NCBI GenBank assembly: GCA_036169595.1
Contig: CM069766.1
Span: 4,997,501-5,061,500, forward strand
Reading direction: 5' to 3'
Length of the DNA stretch: 64,000 nt
Source: Dictyostelium firmibasis
Lineage: Eukaryota; Evosea; Eumycetozoa; Dictyosteliales; Dictyosteliaceae
The notes below the pieces were generated by a model, which searched no databases, was not told the origin of the DNA, and worked only from the letters and a program-made list of their open reading frames with translations. Both the position numbers and the translations under genes were made by a program. Shown piece after piece: positions 9,646 through 22,191 of this stretch (its first letter is position 1; every line of letters starts with the position of its first letter).

Positions 9646-12172
9646 AATATCAATACCTGATTTTGAGAGTATTGATAAAACTATGGAGTTTATATATTCG
9701 ACTGAAACTGGACTACCATCACGGAGAATGAATACCGAATCACCAGATGAAGTAGTTCTTCTTTGTTCAGAGTGTTTGAGGTATCTTGAAAGATGGAGAA
9801 CTGGACAAATACTTGCATTTGATTCATCTAATGAAGTTAATTCTAGAATTGAAATATCAGCATTCTTTGTATTCCTTTGTTCTTTTGCATTGATAACAGG
9901 AGCTTTAATTGAGTGTTCAGTGATTATTAAATTCTTGTAAGACCATTTGACCAAGTCAGATGACCTTGCTAAACCAAACATTTTACAAAGAACAAAAGTC
10001 TTATGTAGAAGGAGAGAGTATGTAAACTTTGGATAAACGTTGATTGTAGATAAGTATTTGAAAACTTGATTTGCATTCCAGATTTCATTATACTTTGAGT
10101 TACTTGGACGTAACTTGTGAATACCAGTCATTATTCTTGATATGAACGGATCATTAACGATTTCAGATTGATTTCTAAGAATGAGCAACTGATTAAGCAT
10201 TGAACGATGACTGTTAATTGTTGAATAAGCCAACGGAGGTTGTAGCTTGAATAAATAGGTCAAATAGTCCATAAAAACTACCAAAGTAATCTTTGATGGA
10301 TCCAAACGATTTAAAATACAAAAGAAATGGAACTTTGAGTAATTTGAATCATAGACTTTTAAGGTTGACGCTTGCCAAGAGTTCATAAACAAATTCGAAG
10401 TACTCGATTTACTTGTTTTAATTATTGACTTTACATGAGATTGGAAAGTCGAATAATCCCCAGTTTCCATCGTTGCTGAATTTGAATTGGTATTGACTCT
10501 ATCGATTCTTTTGTCAATACTTCCTGGAACGTACCCAGTACTTGAGGAAACAGATGGCGATGATGACGAGGAACTTGAGCTTGAATCATCGGATACCAAG
10601 TTGCTGATCTCCAAATCGGGAAGATCAGTATTATAGAAACCATCTTCGAACTCAATAAGTTCATCTTCTCCATCACAGAAGGCAAAAGTATTGGAGGTGG
10701 GAACGCTAGACATTGATTCCACTGACTCCAATCGAGTTGTAGAGCATTCATTTTCATGGTTGAGTAATTGATTGTTTGATGATTGAAGTGTGAAGAAAAC
10801 AGATCCATTTGAATTTGACCGAATTGAAGTTGATTTCGATTGAATACTTCTTTCTTGAGTTGCCAGTTGTAACTCTTGATCGGCTTGGATAATTTGTGAT
10901 TCATCTCTGATAGACGACTGAGGTGATCGGCTTTGACATTGAAGAATCCTGGAATGTGTTCCCCAATCAGATTGATTTTCTTCTTGAGACATTGTTTCCA
11001 GAGCTGTTCGAAGAGAATCGATAGATCTTGAATCTGACCACCTTGGCGATTGACATACGAGAGAGTTGTTGTGTTGTCGGTTTGAATCTTTAGATTGCAG
11101 TTGTTCAATTTCCGACATAGAGTCTGAAATACCATTAGTAGAGCAAGCATTTCTCGACGGTTCGATGACATGTTTGATTGGACTTCTGACCACTGGAACG
11201 ACCAAGTTTTGATGACTTTGTTGTCTTTCATTAAAGTTGCACCTGCACCTGATTCTGAAGCATCTGTTGTTAGAATATAGTCGTAACTTGGAAACAGACT
11301 TATTTCTTTTCCATTCCATTGGTTTAAGAGAGTTAACCAATTTGAAATTTCTTTCTTGACATCTTGAGAAATTGGAAATGATTGATCCCAATTTCCATTT
11401 GCTAGCTTCAGACTTTGACAATGAAACTTGTTTGTTTGACGAGTGTATAAACGGAATGGTATTACTGCATCTTTCAATGCAATCAGTTTTCCTTTTAAAC
11501 CAGCTAACTTTCTTAGAGTACAAGTTTCGAGTTTTAGAAAGTTCCTGATATCTTTGATGATACTCTTCTTCTTTTCTTTTGGAACAAGTAACTTCATTGA
11601 TATTGAATCGATTTGTAATCCTAGAAACGTTATTGATTGAGTTGGCTCGAGAACACTCTTTTCTAGATTTAACTTGAATCCGAGTTTGACTAACAGATTC
11701 ATTGTTTGGTTGAGGTTGTTTAAACATTCTTCCTTTTGTTGAACCAACGATTAGAAGATCGTCTAAGTAGGCGATTACGGAAATGTTGATATCTCTTAGC
11801 ATTCGGAGTACTGGTCTCATTAACATTGTAAAGATTCGAGGAGCTGACGATAACCCGAATGGCATTGTTCTCCATCTGTAATGAGTTCCTTTCCAAACGA
11901 ATCGGAATAAATCTCGATAACTTTCGTCGACTAAAACATGGAGATAAGCTTTCTTGATATCGAGTTTTACCATGTGGTAACCTTGTTTTACCATTGAAGA
12001 CAGATTCTTTAGACCTTCCATCTTGAATGATTGATTTTTGATAAAAAGGTTTAACCTCTTTAGATCTAGTACTGGACGATGTAAATTCGTTCCAGCTTTT
12101 GGAACCGTAAACACGTTGGAGTAAAAAACGAGTTGGGAGTGACGGTTTGGAAGTACCTGTTCTATTGCATTG
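9646..12172 (-). mobile_element. DIRS-A retroelement fragment
   Basis: Minus-strand interior running from the tyrosine recombinase C-terminal region through the RNase H/methyltransferase-like part into the RT. It is cut on the left by H1 and on the right by the Skipper-like LTR at 12173. No terminal repeats are present and the frames carry about one or two breaks. Sequence is very close to the whole DIRS-A copies. Confidence 0.9.
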
Positions 12173-12553
12173 TGTTGGGGTTTCCCCTCGTTTACTTATT
12201 CTAACTATATAACTACTAATGCTGTACCTGTATATCCACTAACTATCTCTATAATATAATCATACAATCTACATCCTAATTTCTATCTAATTTTATTTAT
12301 ATAATCAAAACAAATAAATATAAAAATTCTTACAATAAAGGTAAAGTTTCAGTGTGGGAAAAAACTAGCGTAATGATTTATTTTAAAAAATTATAAAAAC
12401 ATCTTCGACTTTTTCGAAGAGAAAAAAATAACAAAATTTCGACAATTGTAAAAATTTAATTTAATTTTTACGAACTTCGTTTTGAGAACATTATTTCATT
12501 ATTTTGTGTCTTGAGTTACTATTTCTTTTAATAAAACTAGTTAAACTCTAACA
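12173..12553 (-). repeat. 3' LTR of Skipper-like element
   Basis: 381 bp with the terminal pairing TGTT...AACA in element orientation. Immediately inside it (12554-12570) the minus strand is a pure purine tract AGAGGGGAGGGGAAGG, the expected polypurine primer next to a 3' LTR. Confidence 0.8.
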
Positions 12554-12586
12554 CCTTCCCCTCCCCTCTGAAGGAGATTATGGGCT

Positions 12587-14993
12587 TTAGAATCTACTTG
12601 GTGGTTTACTGGTTCTACCACTCTTTGTGACTTTACTTTTAACAACTTCCGATTCTCCTCCTTTACTATTAACTCTTTTCCTTCCAGCTTTGGATTTATT
12701 GAAACTCTCTGGAATCTCTGGATCTTGAAAGTTGCTCTCTGATCTGTCGGATAAAGAGATATTGGAGGTTTCAGGATGAACAATTGACTCAAGATTTTCT
12801 TGTTGTCTGCTCTCCCTCCCTTGTTTTGAGTTCAATTTTTCATTTTGAACTTCCCAATATTCTTTTATCAACTCATCACAGTTGGCATCTTCCTCTTTGA
12901 CCCATTCAGGCTCTGGATACCCAACAAACTTGGCTAGATAACGTCTATGTTTTCTATCGTAGTTAATAATTTTTTCTACTTCATAGGTGGACTCTTCAGT
13001 CTCTTCTGCGTCAGGCATTGATATTTCATTTCTAATCCAATCATCATCTTCAAATAGTTGTACTAATTGGTCAACGTTGAACACATTGTGTTTTCTAGGA
13101 TAACTAATTAGATCTAGAGTTACATTGTTTCCATTTACTTCAATGATTTTGAATGGACCACAATTTTTAGATTCTAGTTTTTTAGAAATAATATCTTTTG
13201 AAAGACCAGTTTCAAAGTATTTTCTTTTTACAAACACTTTGTCACCTATTTTGTAGTCGGGTGCTTTACCACGATTTTTATTATAATATTTTTGTGAGGT
13301 TATTTGAGCATCAAGAATATTATCACGTATGATTTTTTTGATACTACTCAACGGAATCTTAGTTCTTGTTAAAGTATTAAAATGACTCACTGGAGTTGGT
13401 GGATTGAAACCATAAACTGCTTGGAAAGGTGACATTTTCGTTACCTTACTAATAGATGAATTCATTGCAAATTCTGCTAACGCAGTAAGATCGGCCCATC
13501 CTTCTCCGTATGTGCTCGACATCTTTGTTAGGATTGCAACGAATTCTTGAATTTTTCTTTCAGTTTGGCCATCCCCTTTCGCTCTATGTGCAACAGTCAT
13601 TTTTAATTTCGAATCCATAGTTTCAGCCCAAAGTCTCCAAATTTCCGATATGAATTTTGGGTCTCTGTCTGATACAATGGTCCTTGGATAACCATGCAAT
13701 CTGAAAACATGATTCAACATGAGTTGTGCTGTATGTTCAGCATTGATGGTTTTAGCACATGGGATTGCATGAATCATTTTAGATAATCTACATACTATCA
13801 TGCAGCATTGATCTACTTCAACTTGGAATCCATTCATTGCCATTTTAGATTTGGGCATGGAGACGAAATCCATTGATATGTCCCTCCAAACCTCATAGGG
13901 TATTTCTAAACTTTGAAGTAACCCAGTTTCCTTTCTATTGATATTCAATTGGCATACTGCACAAGATTTGATATATCTTTTAATTATAGAATACATATCT
14001 CTAAAATAGTAATCATGTCTAATGTTATTATACAAGACTTCGAATGACTTATGACCACTATATTTGGCGTCATGATATTCTCTTACTATTTTATCTATAG
14101 TTTCTTTTTCTATAATTATTAATTTTCTTATACCATCTTCTACAAGATAATATATATCATTGGTTCCTTCGATGCAGAGATTTTGATTATTTTTCATCTC
14201 TTTTAGCCATTCCGAACCTTCTTGTTCTTCTTTAATCTTCTCTAAAAATGAGGCATCCCACTGGAATGAGTCATATTTACGAGATAAGAAATCAGCTACA
14301 CCATTTTTAATACCACTAATATGTATTAATTTTGCATTAAACTCTTCTAAATATTTTATATAGTTTATTTGTCTATTCGACAATAGCTGTTCGCTCGTCT
14401 TATTAATAACATATAGTAGGTTTTGGTGGTCAGTATAAATTGTCACTCTTTTTCCCATTAATAAATATTGGAATTTTTTGAGTGAATCAACTATCGAAAG
14501 GAATTCTCTATCACCAATACTGTATCTTTTCTGAATTTCAGATAGTTTTCTACTATGAAACCATATTGGTCTGAGTCTACTTTCTTGTATTTGATATAGT
14601 ACACCTGACAAAGCTAGGTCACTAACATCACAATATAGATGGTATCCACCATTAAATATATTATCCGGATCTTTAACTGGTAATCCGTGTGGTTCCTCAA
14701 GTAATTCCATGTCAACAGGATCATCGTTCTTTTCGATTGGGATAGCAACAATATTGTCACCTTTAAACTCTTCCTTTAATGCAATGAATTCTTCTATTGC
14801 TTTATCGGATAGTTTCCCCCCCTTGACCTTTGATTCAGCTGATATGAATGCAGTTTTCTCTGCATACTTGGGAATAACTCTTCTGAAGAATCCAAACAAA
14901 CCTAAAGCAGATTCAGCCTCTTTTGCGGTTCTTGGGTTTGGTAATTCAGTGATGGCTCTAATCTTAGCAGCTCTTGGAGAAATACCTTTTTGA
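12587..14993 (-). CDS. Skipper-like pol: RT end, RNase H, integrase, chromodomain
   Basis: The frame enters at the RT thumb (PRTAKEAESALGLFGFF) with no start of its own. In order: RNase H (YCDVSDLALSGVLYQ, GDREFLSIVDSLKKF, YTDHQNLLYVIN), the integrase His2Cys2 zinc finger (HDAKYSGH ... CAVCQLN), the integrase core (DFVSMPKS, VSDRDPKF, ERKIQEF), and a C-terminal chromodomain (YEVEKIINYDRKHRRYLAKF). This order defines chromoviruses; in Dictyostelium the named family is Skipper. The tail after the chromodomain is Ser/Lys-rich. Fragment only. Confidence 0.85.
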
Positions 14994-15314
14994 TTTATAT
15001 TATCATATATATATTTAAATTTATGAATACATTTATTTATTTGAAATTCCCAAATATTTAAGATAATTTTCAGAGAAATTCAAGAGATTTTCTGGAGATA
15101 TTTTAGCTCGAAAAAATTATTGAAAAAATGAAAAATTTCGAGTTTGAAAAAAGTTGCCACGTGTCACGCACCTATTTTTTTGAGTTTTGAGAAATTTTGA
15201 AGAAAGTAAAAACAGTATAAATAGTGGCACTAAACATTGAAAACAATTTGATTTATTTTATTTGGGAATTCCTCCTATATATATTTAAGATACACACACA
15301 TAATTTATACAAAT

Positions 15315-15349
<35 letters not shown>

Positions 15350-15415
15350 CTTTTATTAATTTAATATTTTTTTTTCTCTATCTCTATAAAAATAATTTTA
15401 GATATCAATAAAATA

Positions 15416-16417
15416 ATGTCTACCACCGATAATAATAACCACGCTAGTAGCTCTACCGAAAATAATTCTATTTCTTATGAAACTAGAATGAAATCACTTG
15501 AGGATCAAATCTCCAATCTCTCATTAGCTTTTACCAGATATATGAAAGAGCCAATCAGAGAGTCGTACGGTAACTCTGATAATCAACGTTCTAATGATGA
15601 ATCTGAAACTGAGAATGAACAAGGTGATGATGAATCTATCGATCCAGTCGATGTTCCAACTGATTATCAACTATCAGAGTCATTGCTTGCTAACTACAAA
15701 CATTTAATCAATAATCAAGGTTTGTTAGTTGAAGAAAAATGTATCCTTAAGAAGAACGAAATCGCTGATGTTAACAAAATCTTTTGCTTTCCATCTAACT
15801 TCCAAGTGAATGTAGCTCCATTCGGTACTCCAGAAGGTATATCTGCTTCATCGAATCTCAAGAACAATGATACTGACTTGTACATTGTCGAAAAGAGAAT
15901 CAATGATATATTGAAACCAATACTTTTACTTTCAAGTATGATATCATCCGATAAAACTGATATCGATACCGAACTCTTAGGTTACTTAGCTGACTCGTCT
16001 ATTCAATTAGTTGTTAGTGCTCAAGCAACATTAGCTCGTGTTCGTCGTAACAACATCTCAAAAGAAATCTACGGTTCCGAAGTGGTTCAACCAATCAAGA
16101 TCAAAGACACTCCAAAGATGTTTGATGATACCGAATCTGAACGTGTAAGAAAGTTAGCAAAGTCAATCAGAAAGAACAATGAAGCCAAACAATCATTGTT
16201 AAAAGTTAACAATCAATCAAAGTCAAACTTTAAGAAATCAACCAATACAGGTGGTAATAACACTACTGGAAGTAGTAGTTCGAATAACAAGTCCAGTAGT
16301 GGGAGTAATGGCCGATCCAACAACTTCAATGGGTCCCAAAGTAATGCTGCATCAGGTAGCAGCAATACCAAGTCTGGAAACGGTACCAATTATCGTTTTC
16401 AGAAGAACAAGAAGTAA
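15416..16417 (+). CDS. DIRS-A GAG-like protein
   Basis: 333 aa from a true ATG. An N-terminal coiled-coil-like segment (MKSLEDQISNLSLAFTRYMK) is followed by an acidic linker (residues ~60-85), a conserved core shared with DIRS-B (FCFPSNFQVNVAPFGTP, VEKRINDILKPILL) and a C-terminal Ser/Asn/Gly-rich basic tail. It is the presumed nucleocapsid protein (ORF1 of DIRS-1). The promoter is expected in the upstream terminal repeat. Confidence 0.85.
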   Translation: MSTTDNNNHASSSTENNSISYETRMKSLEDQISNLSLAFTRYMKEPIRESYGNSDNQRSNDESETENEQGDDESIDPVDVPTDYQLSESLLANYKHLINNQGLLVEEKCILKKNEIADVNKIFCFPSNFQVNVAPFGTPEGISASSNLKNNDTDLYIVEKRINDILKPILLLSSMISSDKTDIDTELLGYLADSSIQLVVSAQATLARVRRNNISKEIYGSEVVQPIKIKDTPKMFDDTESERVRKLAKSIRKNNEAKQSLLKVNNQSKSNFKKSTNTGGNNTTGSSSSNNKSSSGSNGRSNNFNGSQSNAASGSSNTKSGNGTNYRFQKNKK

Positions 16418-19337
16418 ACTTACCAGTAGGTGGACGTCTTGTCCACTTCAAACAAGTTTGGAAAGAATTGGGTCTTCCAAACTTTTGTCAAGAAGTAGTA
16501 AACGGATTAAAGGTTCCACTACTTTCAAACTTCAAACCGATGCTGAACCCAATTCCGATTTCAATTCCAGAGGGTCCGAAATCAGATTGCATCACAAACG
16601 AAGTACAAGATTTATTAAAAGACAATGCAATAGAACAAGTACTTCCAAACCGTCACTCCCAACTCGTTTTTTACTCCAACGTGTTTACGGTTCCAAAAGC
16701 TGGAACAAATTTACATCGTCCAGTACTAGATCTAAAAAGGTTAAACCTTTTTATCAAAAATCAATCATTCAAGATGGAAGGTCTAAAGAATCTGTCTTCA
16801 ATGGTAAAACAAGGTTACTACATGGTAAAACTCGATATCAAGAAAGCTTATCTCCATGTATTAGTCGACGAAAGTTATCGAGATTTATTCCGATTCGTTT
16901 GGAAAGGAACTCATTACAGATGGAGAACAATGCCATTCGGGTTATCGTCAGCTCCTCGAATCTTTACAATGTTAATGAGACCAGTACTCCGAATGCTAAG
17001 AGATATCAACATTTCCGTAATCGCCTACTTAGACGATCTTCTAATCGTTGGTTCAACAAAAGAAGAATGTTTAAACAACCTCAACCAAACAATGAATCTG
17101 TTAGTCAAACTCGGATTCAAATTAAATTTAGAAAAGAGTGTTCTCGAGCCAACTCAATCAATAACATTTCTAGGATTACAAATCGATTCAATATCAATGA
17201 AGCTACTTGTTCCAAAAGAAAAGAAGAAGAGTATCATCAAAGATATCAGGAACTTTCTAAAACTCGAAAGTTGTACTCTAAGAAAGTTAGCCGGTTTAAA
17301 AGGAAAACTGATTGCATTGAAAGATGCAGTAATACCATTCCGCTTGTACACTCGTCAAACAAACAAGTTTCATTGTCAAAGTCTGAAACTAGCAAATGGA
17401 AATTGGGATCAATCATTTCCAATTTCTCAAGATGTCAAGAAAGAAATTTCAAATTGGTTAAATCTCTTAAACCAATGGAATGGAAAAGAAATAAGTCTGT
17501 TTCCAAGTTACGATTATGTTCTAACAACAGATGCATCAGAATCAGGTGCAGGTGCAACTTTAATGAAAGACAACAAACTCATCAAAACTTGGTCGTTCCA
17601 GTGGTCAGAAGTCCAATCAAACATGTCATCGAACCGTCGAGAAATGCTCGCTCTACTAATGGCATTTCAAACTCTATGTCGGAAGTTGAACAACTGCAAT
17701 CTAAAGATTCAAACCGACAACACAACAACTCTCTCGTATGTCAATCGCCAAGGTGGTCAGATTCAAGATCTATCGATTCTCTTCGAACAGCTCTGGAAAC
17801 AATGTCTCAAGAAGAAAATCAATCTAATCGGGGAACACATTCCAGGATTCTTCAATGTCAAAGCCGATCACCTCAGTCGTCTATCAGAGATGAATCACAA
17901 ATCATCCAAGCCGATCAAGAGTTACAACTGGCAACTCAAGAAAGAAGTGTTCAATCGAATTCAACTTCAATTCGGTCAAATTCAAATGGATCTATTTGCT
18001 TCACACTTCAACCATCAAACAATCAATTACTCAACCATGAAAATGAATGCTCTACAACTCGATTGGAGTCAGTGGAATCAATGTCTAGCGTTCCCACCTC
18101 CAATACTTTTGCCTTCTGTGATGGAGAAGATGAACTTATTGAGTTCGAAGATGGTTTCTATAATACTGATCTTCCCGATTTGGAGATCAGCAACTTGGTA
18201 TCCGATGATTCAAGCTCAAGTTCCTCGTCATCATCGCCATCTGTTTCCTCAAGTACTGGGTACGTTCCAAGAAGTATTGACAAAAGAATCGATAGAGTCA
18301 ATACCAATTCAAATTCAGCAACGATGGAAACTGGGGATTATTCGACTTTCCAATCTCATGTAAAGTCAATAATTAAAACAAGTAAATCGAGTACTTCGAA
18401 TTTGTTTATGAACTCTTGGCAACCATCAACCTTAAAGGTCTATGATTCAAATTACTCAAAGTTCCATTTCTTTTGTATTTTAAATCGTTTGGATCCATCA
18501 AAGATTACTCTGGTAGTTTTTATGGACTATTTGACCTATTTATTCAAGCTACAACCTCCGTTGGCTTATTCAACAATTAAAAGTCATCGTTCAATGCTTA
18601 ATCAGTTGCTCATTCTTAGAAATCAATCTGAAATCGTTAATGATCCGTTCATATCAAGAATAATGACTGGTATTCACAAGTTACGTCCAAGTAACTCAAA
18701 GTATAATGAAATCTGGAATGCAAATTAAGTTTTCAAATACTTATCTACAATCAACGTTTATCCAAAGTTTACATACTCTGTTCTTCTACATAAGACTTTT
18801 GTTCTTTGTAAAATGTTTGGTTTAGCAAGATCATCTGACTTGGTCAAATGGTCTTACAAGAATTTAATAATCACTGAACACTCAATTAAAGCTCCTGTTA
18901 TCAATGCAAAAGAACAAAGGAATACAAAGAATGCTGATATTTCCATTTTAGAATTAACTTCACTAGATGAATCAAATGCAAGTATTTGTCCAGTTCTCCA
19001 TCTTTCAAGATACCTCAAACACTCTGAACAAAGAAGAACTGTTTCATCTGGTGACTCGGTTTTCATTCTCCGTGATGGTAATCCAGTTTCAGTCGAATAT
19101 ATAAACTCTATAGTTTTATCAATACTCTCAAAATCAGGTATTGATATTACAAAGTTCAAATCTCACTCTACTCGTTCCGCTATGGCTTCTCTCTTGTTGT
19201 CCAGCAATGTTCCATTCCATGTGGTCAAGAAACTCGGTCGTTGGAAATCAAATGATACAGTTGATAACTTTTATGACAAGAAAATCATTGGTGAAAAATC
19301 TGGTGGTTTCTTAAATAATGTAGTCCAACTTTCATAA
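16251..19337 (+). pseudogene. DIRS-A tyrosine recombinase region (broken)
   Basis: The second long DIRS frame. Its Arg/Ser-rich first two thirds lie over the RT gene. The C-terminal third is the tyrosine recombinase, with catalytic pattern R in GLARSSDL, H-x-x-R in SHSTRSAMA, W in LGRWKS and Y in NFYDKK. About one break in this copy. Confidence 0.8.
16468..18363 (+). CDS. DIRS-A RT/RNase H/methyltransferase-like frame
   Basis: 631 codons, same motifs and order as at 1746-3641 ([30 protein letters not shown]). Open throughout. It begins just after GAG and overlaps the recombinase frame for nearly its whole length. Confidence 0.85.
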   Translation: MGLPNFCQEVVNGLKVPLLSNFKPMLNPIPISIPEGPKSDCITNEVQDLLKDNAIEQVLPNRHSQLVFYSNVFTVPKAGTNLHRPVLDLKRLNLFIKNQSFKMEGLKNLSSMVKQGYYMVKLDIKKAYLHVLVDESYRDLFRFVWKGTHYRWRTMPFGLSSAPRIFTMLMRPVLRMLRDINISVIAYLDDLLIVGSTKEECLNNLNQTMNLLVKLGFKLNLEKSVLEPTQSITFLGLQIDSISMKLLVPKEKKKSIIKDIRNFLKLESCTLRKLAGLKGKLIALKDAVIPFRLYTRQTNKFHCQSLKLANGNWDQSFPISQDVKKEISNWLNLLNQWNGKEISLFPSYDYVLTTDASESGAGATLMKDNKLIKTWSFQWSEVQSNMSSNRREMLALLMAFQTLCRKLNNCNLKIQTDNTTTLSYVNRQGGQIQDLSILFEQLWKQCLKKKINLIGEHIPGFFNVKADHLSRLSEMNHKSSKPIKSYNWQLKKEVFNRIQLQFGQIQMDLFASHFNHQTINYSTMKMNALQLDWSQWNQCLAFPPPILLPSVMEKMNLLSSKMVSIILIFPIWRSATWYPMIQAQVPRHHRHLFPQVLGTFQEVLTKESIESIPIQIQQRWKLGIIRLSNLM

Positions 19338-21189
19338 ATTTAAATATATATATGATAATATAAATTAAAAATTTAAATAATTAAATTATATTTTATATTA
19401 AATATATATATTTAAATTGGTCCCAGCCCGCCCTCCCTTAGTCGGAATTCCATATAAATCAAATTGTTTTCAATGTTTAGTGCCACTATTTATACTGTTT
19501 TTACTTTCTTCAAAATTTCTCAAAACTCAAAAAAATAGGTGCGTGACACGTGGCAACTTTTTTCAAACTCGAAATTTTTCATTTTTTCAATAATTTTTTC
19601 GAGCTAAAATATCTCCAGAAAATCTCTTGAATTTCTCTGAAAATTATCTTAAATATTTGGGAATTTCAAATAAATAAATGTATTCCATAAATTTAAATAT
19701 ATATATTTAATATAAAATATAATTTAATTATTTAAATTTTTAAATGAATTAAATTTTTAATTTATATTATCATATATATATTTATATTATGAAAGTTTGA
19801 CTACAGTATTTAAGAAACCACCAGATTTTTCACCAATAATTCTTTTATCATAAAAGGTATCTATTGTTTCATTTGATTTCCAACGACCCATTTTCTTGAC
19901 GACATGAAATGGTACATTGTTAGACAATAACAGAGAGGCCATAGCGGAACGAGTAGAGTGAGATTTGAACTTTGTAATGTCAATACCTGATTTAGAGAGG
20001 TATGATTTGACAATAGAATTAATATTATCTATTGATATTGGATCACCATTTGATAAAATAAAAACAGAGCTACCAGATTTTGTAGTTCTTTTAGGTTCAG
20101 CACTTTTAAGATGAAGTACTGGACAAACACTTGAATTAGAGTCATCTAATGACGTTAATTCAATTACTGAAATATTAGCAGTATTATTCTTTGAATTTCT
20201 TTGTTCTTTTGCATTTATAACTGGTCCTTTGATATAGTGTTCATCAATGTGTAAATCGTTGAAAGACCATTTAATTAAATCTGATGATCTTGCTAAACTA
20301 AACATTTTACATAATACAATTGTTTTGTGTAAAAGAGATATGTATGTAAACTTTGGATACAATTTAATTGTTGATAAGTATTTGAACACTTGATTTGCAT
20401 CCCAAATTTCGTTATATTTTGTGTTTGTTGGACGCAATTTATGGATACCAGTCATAATTCTTGTAATGAAAGGGTCATTAACAATTTCAGATTGATTCTT
20501 TAGAACTAATAATTGATTTAACATTGAACGATGGCTGTTGATTGTTGAATATGCTAATGGAGGTTGTAACTTGAATAGATATGTAAGATAATCCATGAAA
20601 ACTACCAATGTTATGTTTGAAGGTTTGAGATTGTTTTTCGAACAGAAATTGAAAAATTTTGAATAATTTGAATCATAAACCTTGAGTGTAGAAGGTTGCC
20701 AAGAGTTCATAAACAAGGTAGATGTACTTGACTTTTGAGTTCCAATTATAGATTTTACATAAGATTGGAAAGTTGATTTATATTATCATATATATATTTA
20801 AATTTATGAATATATTTATTTATTTGATTATTCCCAAATATTTAAGATAATTTTCAGAGAAATTCAAAAGAATTTTCTGGAGGTTTTTTAGCTCGAAAAA
20901 ATTATTGAAAAAATGAAAAATTTCGAGTTTGAAAAAAGTTGCCACGTGTCACGCACCTATTTTTTTGAGTTTTGAGAAATTTTTCAGAAAGTAAAAACAG
21001 TATAAATAGTGGCACTAAATATTGAAAACAATTTGATTTATTTTATTTGGGAATTCCTCCTATATATATTTAAGATACACACACATAATTTATACAAATA
21101 ATTAAAAAAAAAAAAAAAAAAAAATTCTTTTATTAATTTAATACCTTTTCTCTATCTCTATAAAAATAATTTTAGATATCAATAAAATA

Positions 21190-22191
21190 ATGTCTACCAC
21201 CGATAATAATAACCACGCTAGTAGCTCTACCGAAAATAATTCTAATTCTTATGAAACTAGAATGAAATCACTTGAGGATCAAATCTCCAATCTCTCATTA
21301 GCTTTTACCAGATATATGAAAGAGCCAATCAGAGAGTCGTACCGTAACTCTGATAATCAACGTTCTAATGATGAATCTGAAACTGAGAATGAACAAGGTG
21401 ATGATGAATCTATCGATCCAGTCGATGTTCCAACTGATTATCAACTATCAGAATCATTGCTTGCTAACTACAAACATTTAATCAATAATCAAGGTTTGTT
21501 AGTTGAAGAAAAATGTATCCTTAAGAAGAACGAAATCGCTGATGTTAACAAGATCTTTTGCTTTCCATCTAACTTCCAAGTGAATGTAGCTCCATTCGGT
21601 ACTCCAGAAGGTATATCTGCCTCATCGAATCTCAAGAACAATGATACTGACTTGTACATTGTCGAAAAGAGAATCAATGATATTTTGAAACCAATACTTT
21701 TACTTTCAAGTATGATATCATCCGATAAAACTGATATCGATACCGAACTCTTAGGTTACTTAGCTGACTCGTCCATCCAATTAGTTGTTAGTGCTCAAGC
21801 AACATTAGCTCGTGTTCGTCGTAACAATATCTCAAAAGAAATATACGGTTCCGAAGTGGTCCAACCAATCAAGATCAAAGACACTCCAAAGATGTTTGAT
21901 GATACCGAATCTGAACGTGTAAGAAAGTTAGCAAAATCAATTAGAAAGAACAATGAAGCCAAACAATCATTGTTAAAAGTTAACAATCAATCAAAGACAA
22001 ACTTTAAGAAATCAACCAACACAGGTGGTAATAACACTACTGGAAGTAGTAGTTCGAATAACAAGTCCAGTAGTGGGAGTAATGGCCGATCCAATAACTT
22101 CAATGGATCCCAAAGTAATGCTGCATCAGGTAGCAGCAATACCAAGTCTGGAAACGGTACCAATTATCGTTTTCAGAAGAACAAGAAGTAA
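21190..22191 (+). CDS. DIRS-A GAG-like protein
   Basis: 333 aa, almost identical to the copy at 15416-16417; same coiled-coil N-terminus, core and Ser/Asn/Gly tail. Confidence 0.85.
   Translation: MSTTDNNNHASSSTENNSNSYETRMKSLEDQISNLSLAFTRYMKEPIRESYRNSDNQRSNDESETENEQGDDESIDPVDVPTDYQLSESLLANYKHLINNQGLLVEEKCILKKNEIADVNKIFCFPSNFQVNVAPFGTPEGISASSNLKNNDTDLYIVEKRINDILKPILLLSSMISSDKTDIDTELLGYLADSSIQLVVSAQATLARVRRNNISKEIYGSEVVQPIKIKDTPKMFDDTESERVRKLAKSIRKNNEAKQSLLKVNNQSKTNFKKSTNTGGNNTTGSSSSNNKSSSGSNGRSNNFNGSQSNAASGSSNTKSGNGTNYRFQKNKK

Larger units (their letters stand above)
12173..14993 (-). mobile_element. Skipper-like Ty3/gypsy chromovirus, 3' part
   Basis: Minus-strand fossil comprising the 3' half of pol and the 3' LTR. 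It was inserted into a DIRS-A copy (left flank ...CATTG) and is itself truncated by DIRS-A at 14994; the 5' part is not present in the window. The remaining pol frame looks open. Confidence 0.85.
14994..19743 (+). mobile_element. DIRS-A retroelement, full length with a broken frame
   Basis: 4.75 kb from TTTATATTATC to TTTTTAA. Left terminal repeat about 14994-15290, right inverted repeat about 19445-19743, and an internal complementary region just after the recombinase end (about 19338-19445) that pairs with both element ends: the DIRS layout. GAG 15416-16417, RT/RNase H/methyltransferase 16468-18363, recombinase region 16251-19337. About one break in the recombinase frame, otherwise whole. 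Left flank is Skipper pol; right flank is the internal complementary region of a DIRS-B, so the two sides do not come from one empty site. Confidence 0.9.

Noticed and set aside
12173-14993. Skipper-like fragment as an intact retroelement
   Set aside because: Only one LTR and the 3' half of pol are present, ending at the DIRS-A boundary.
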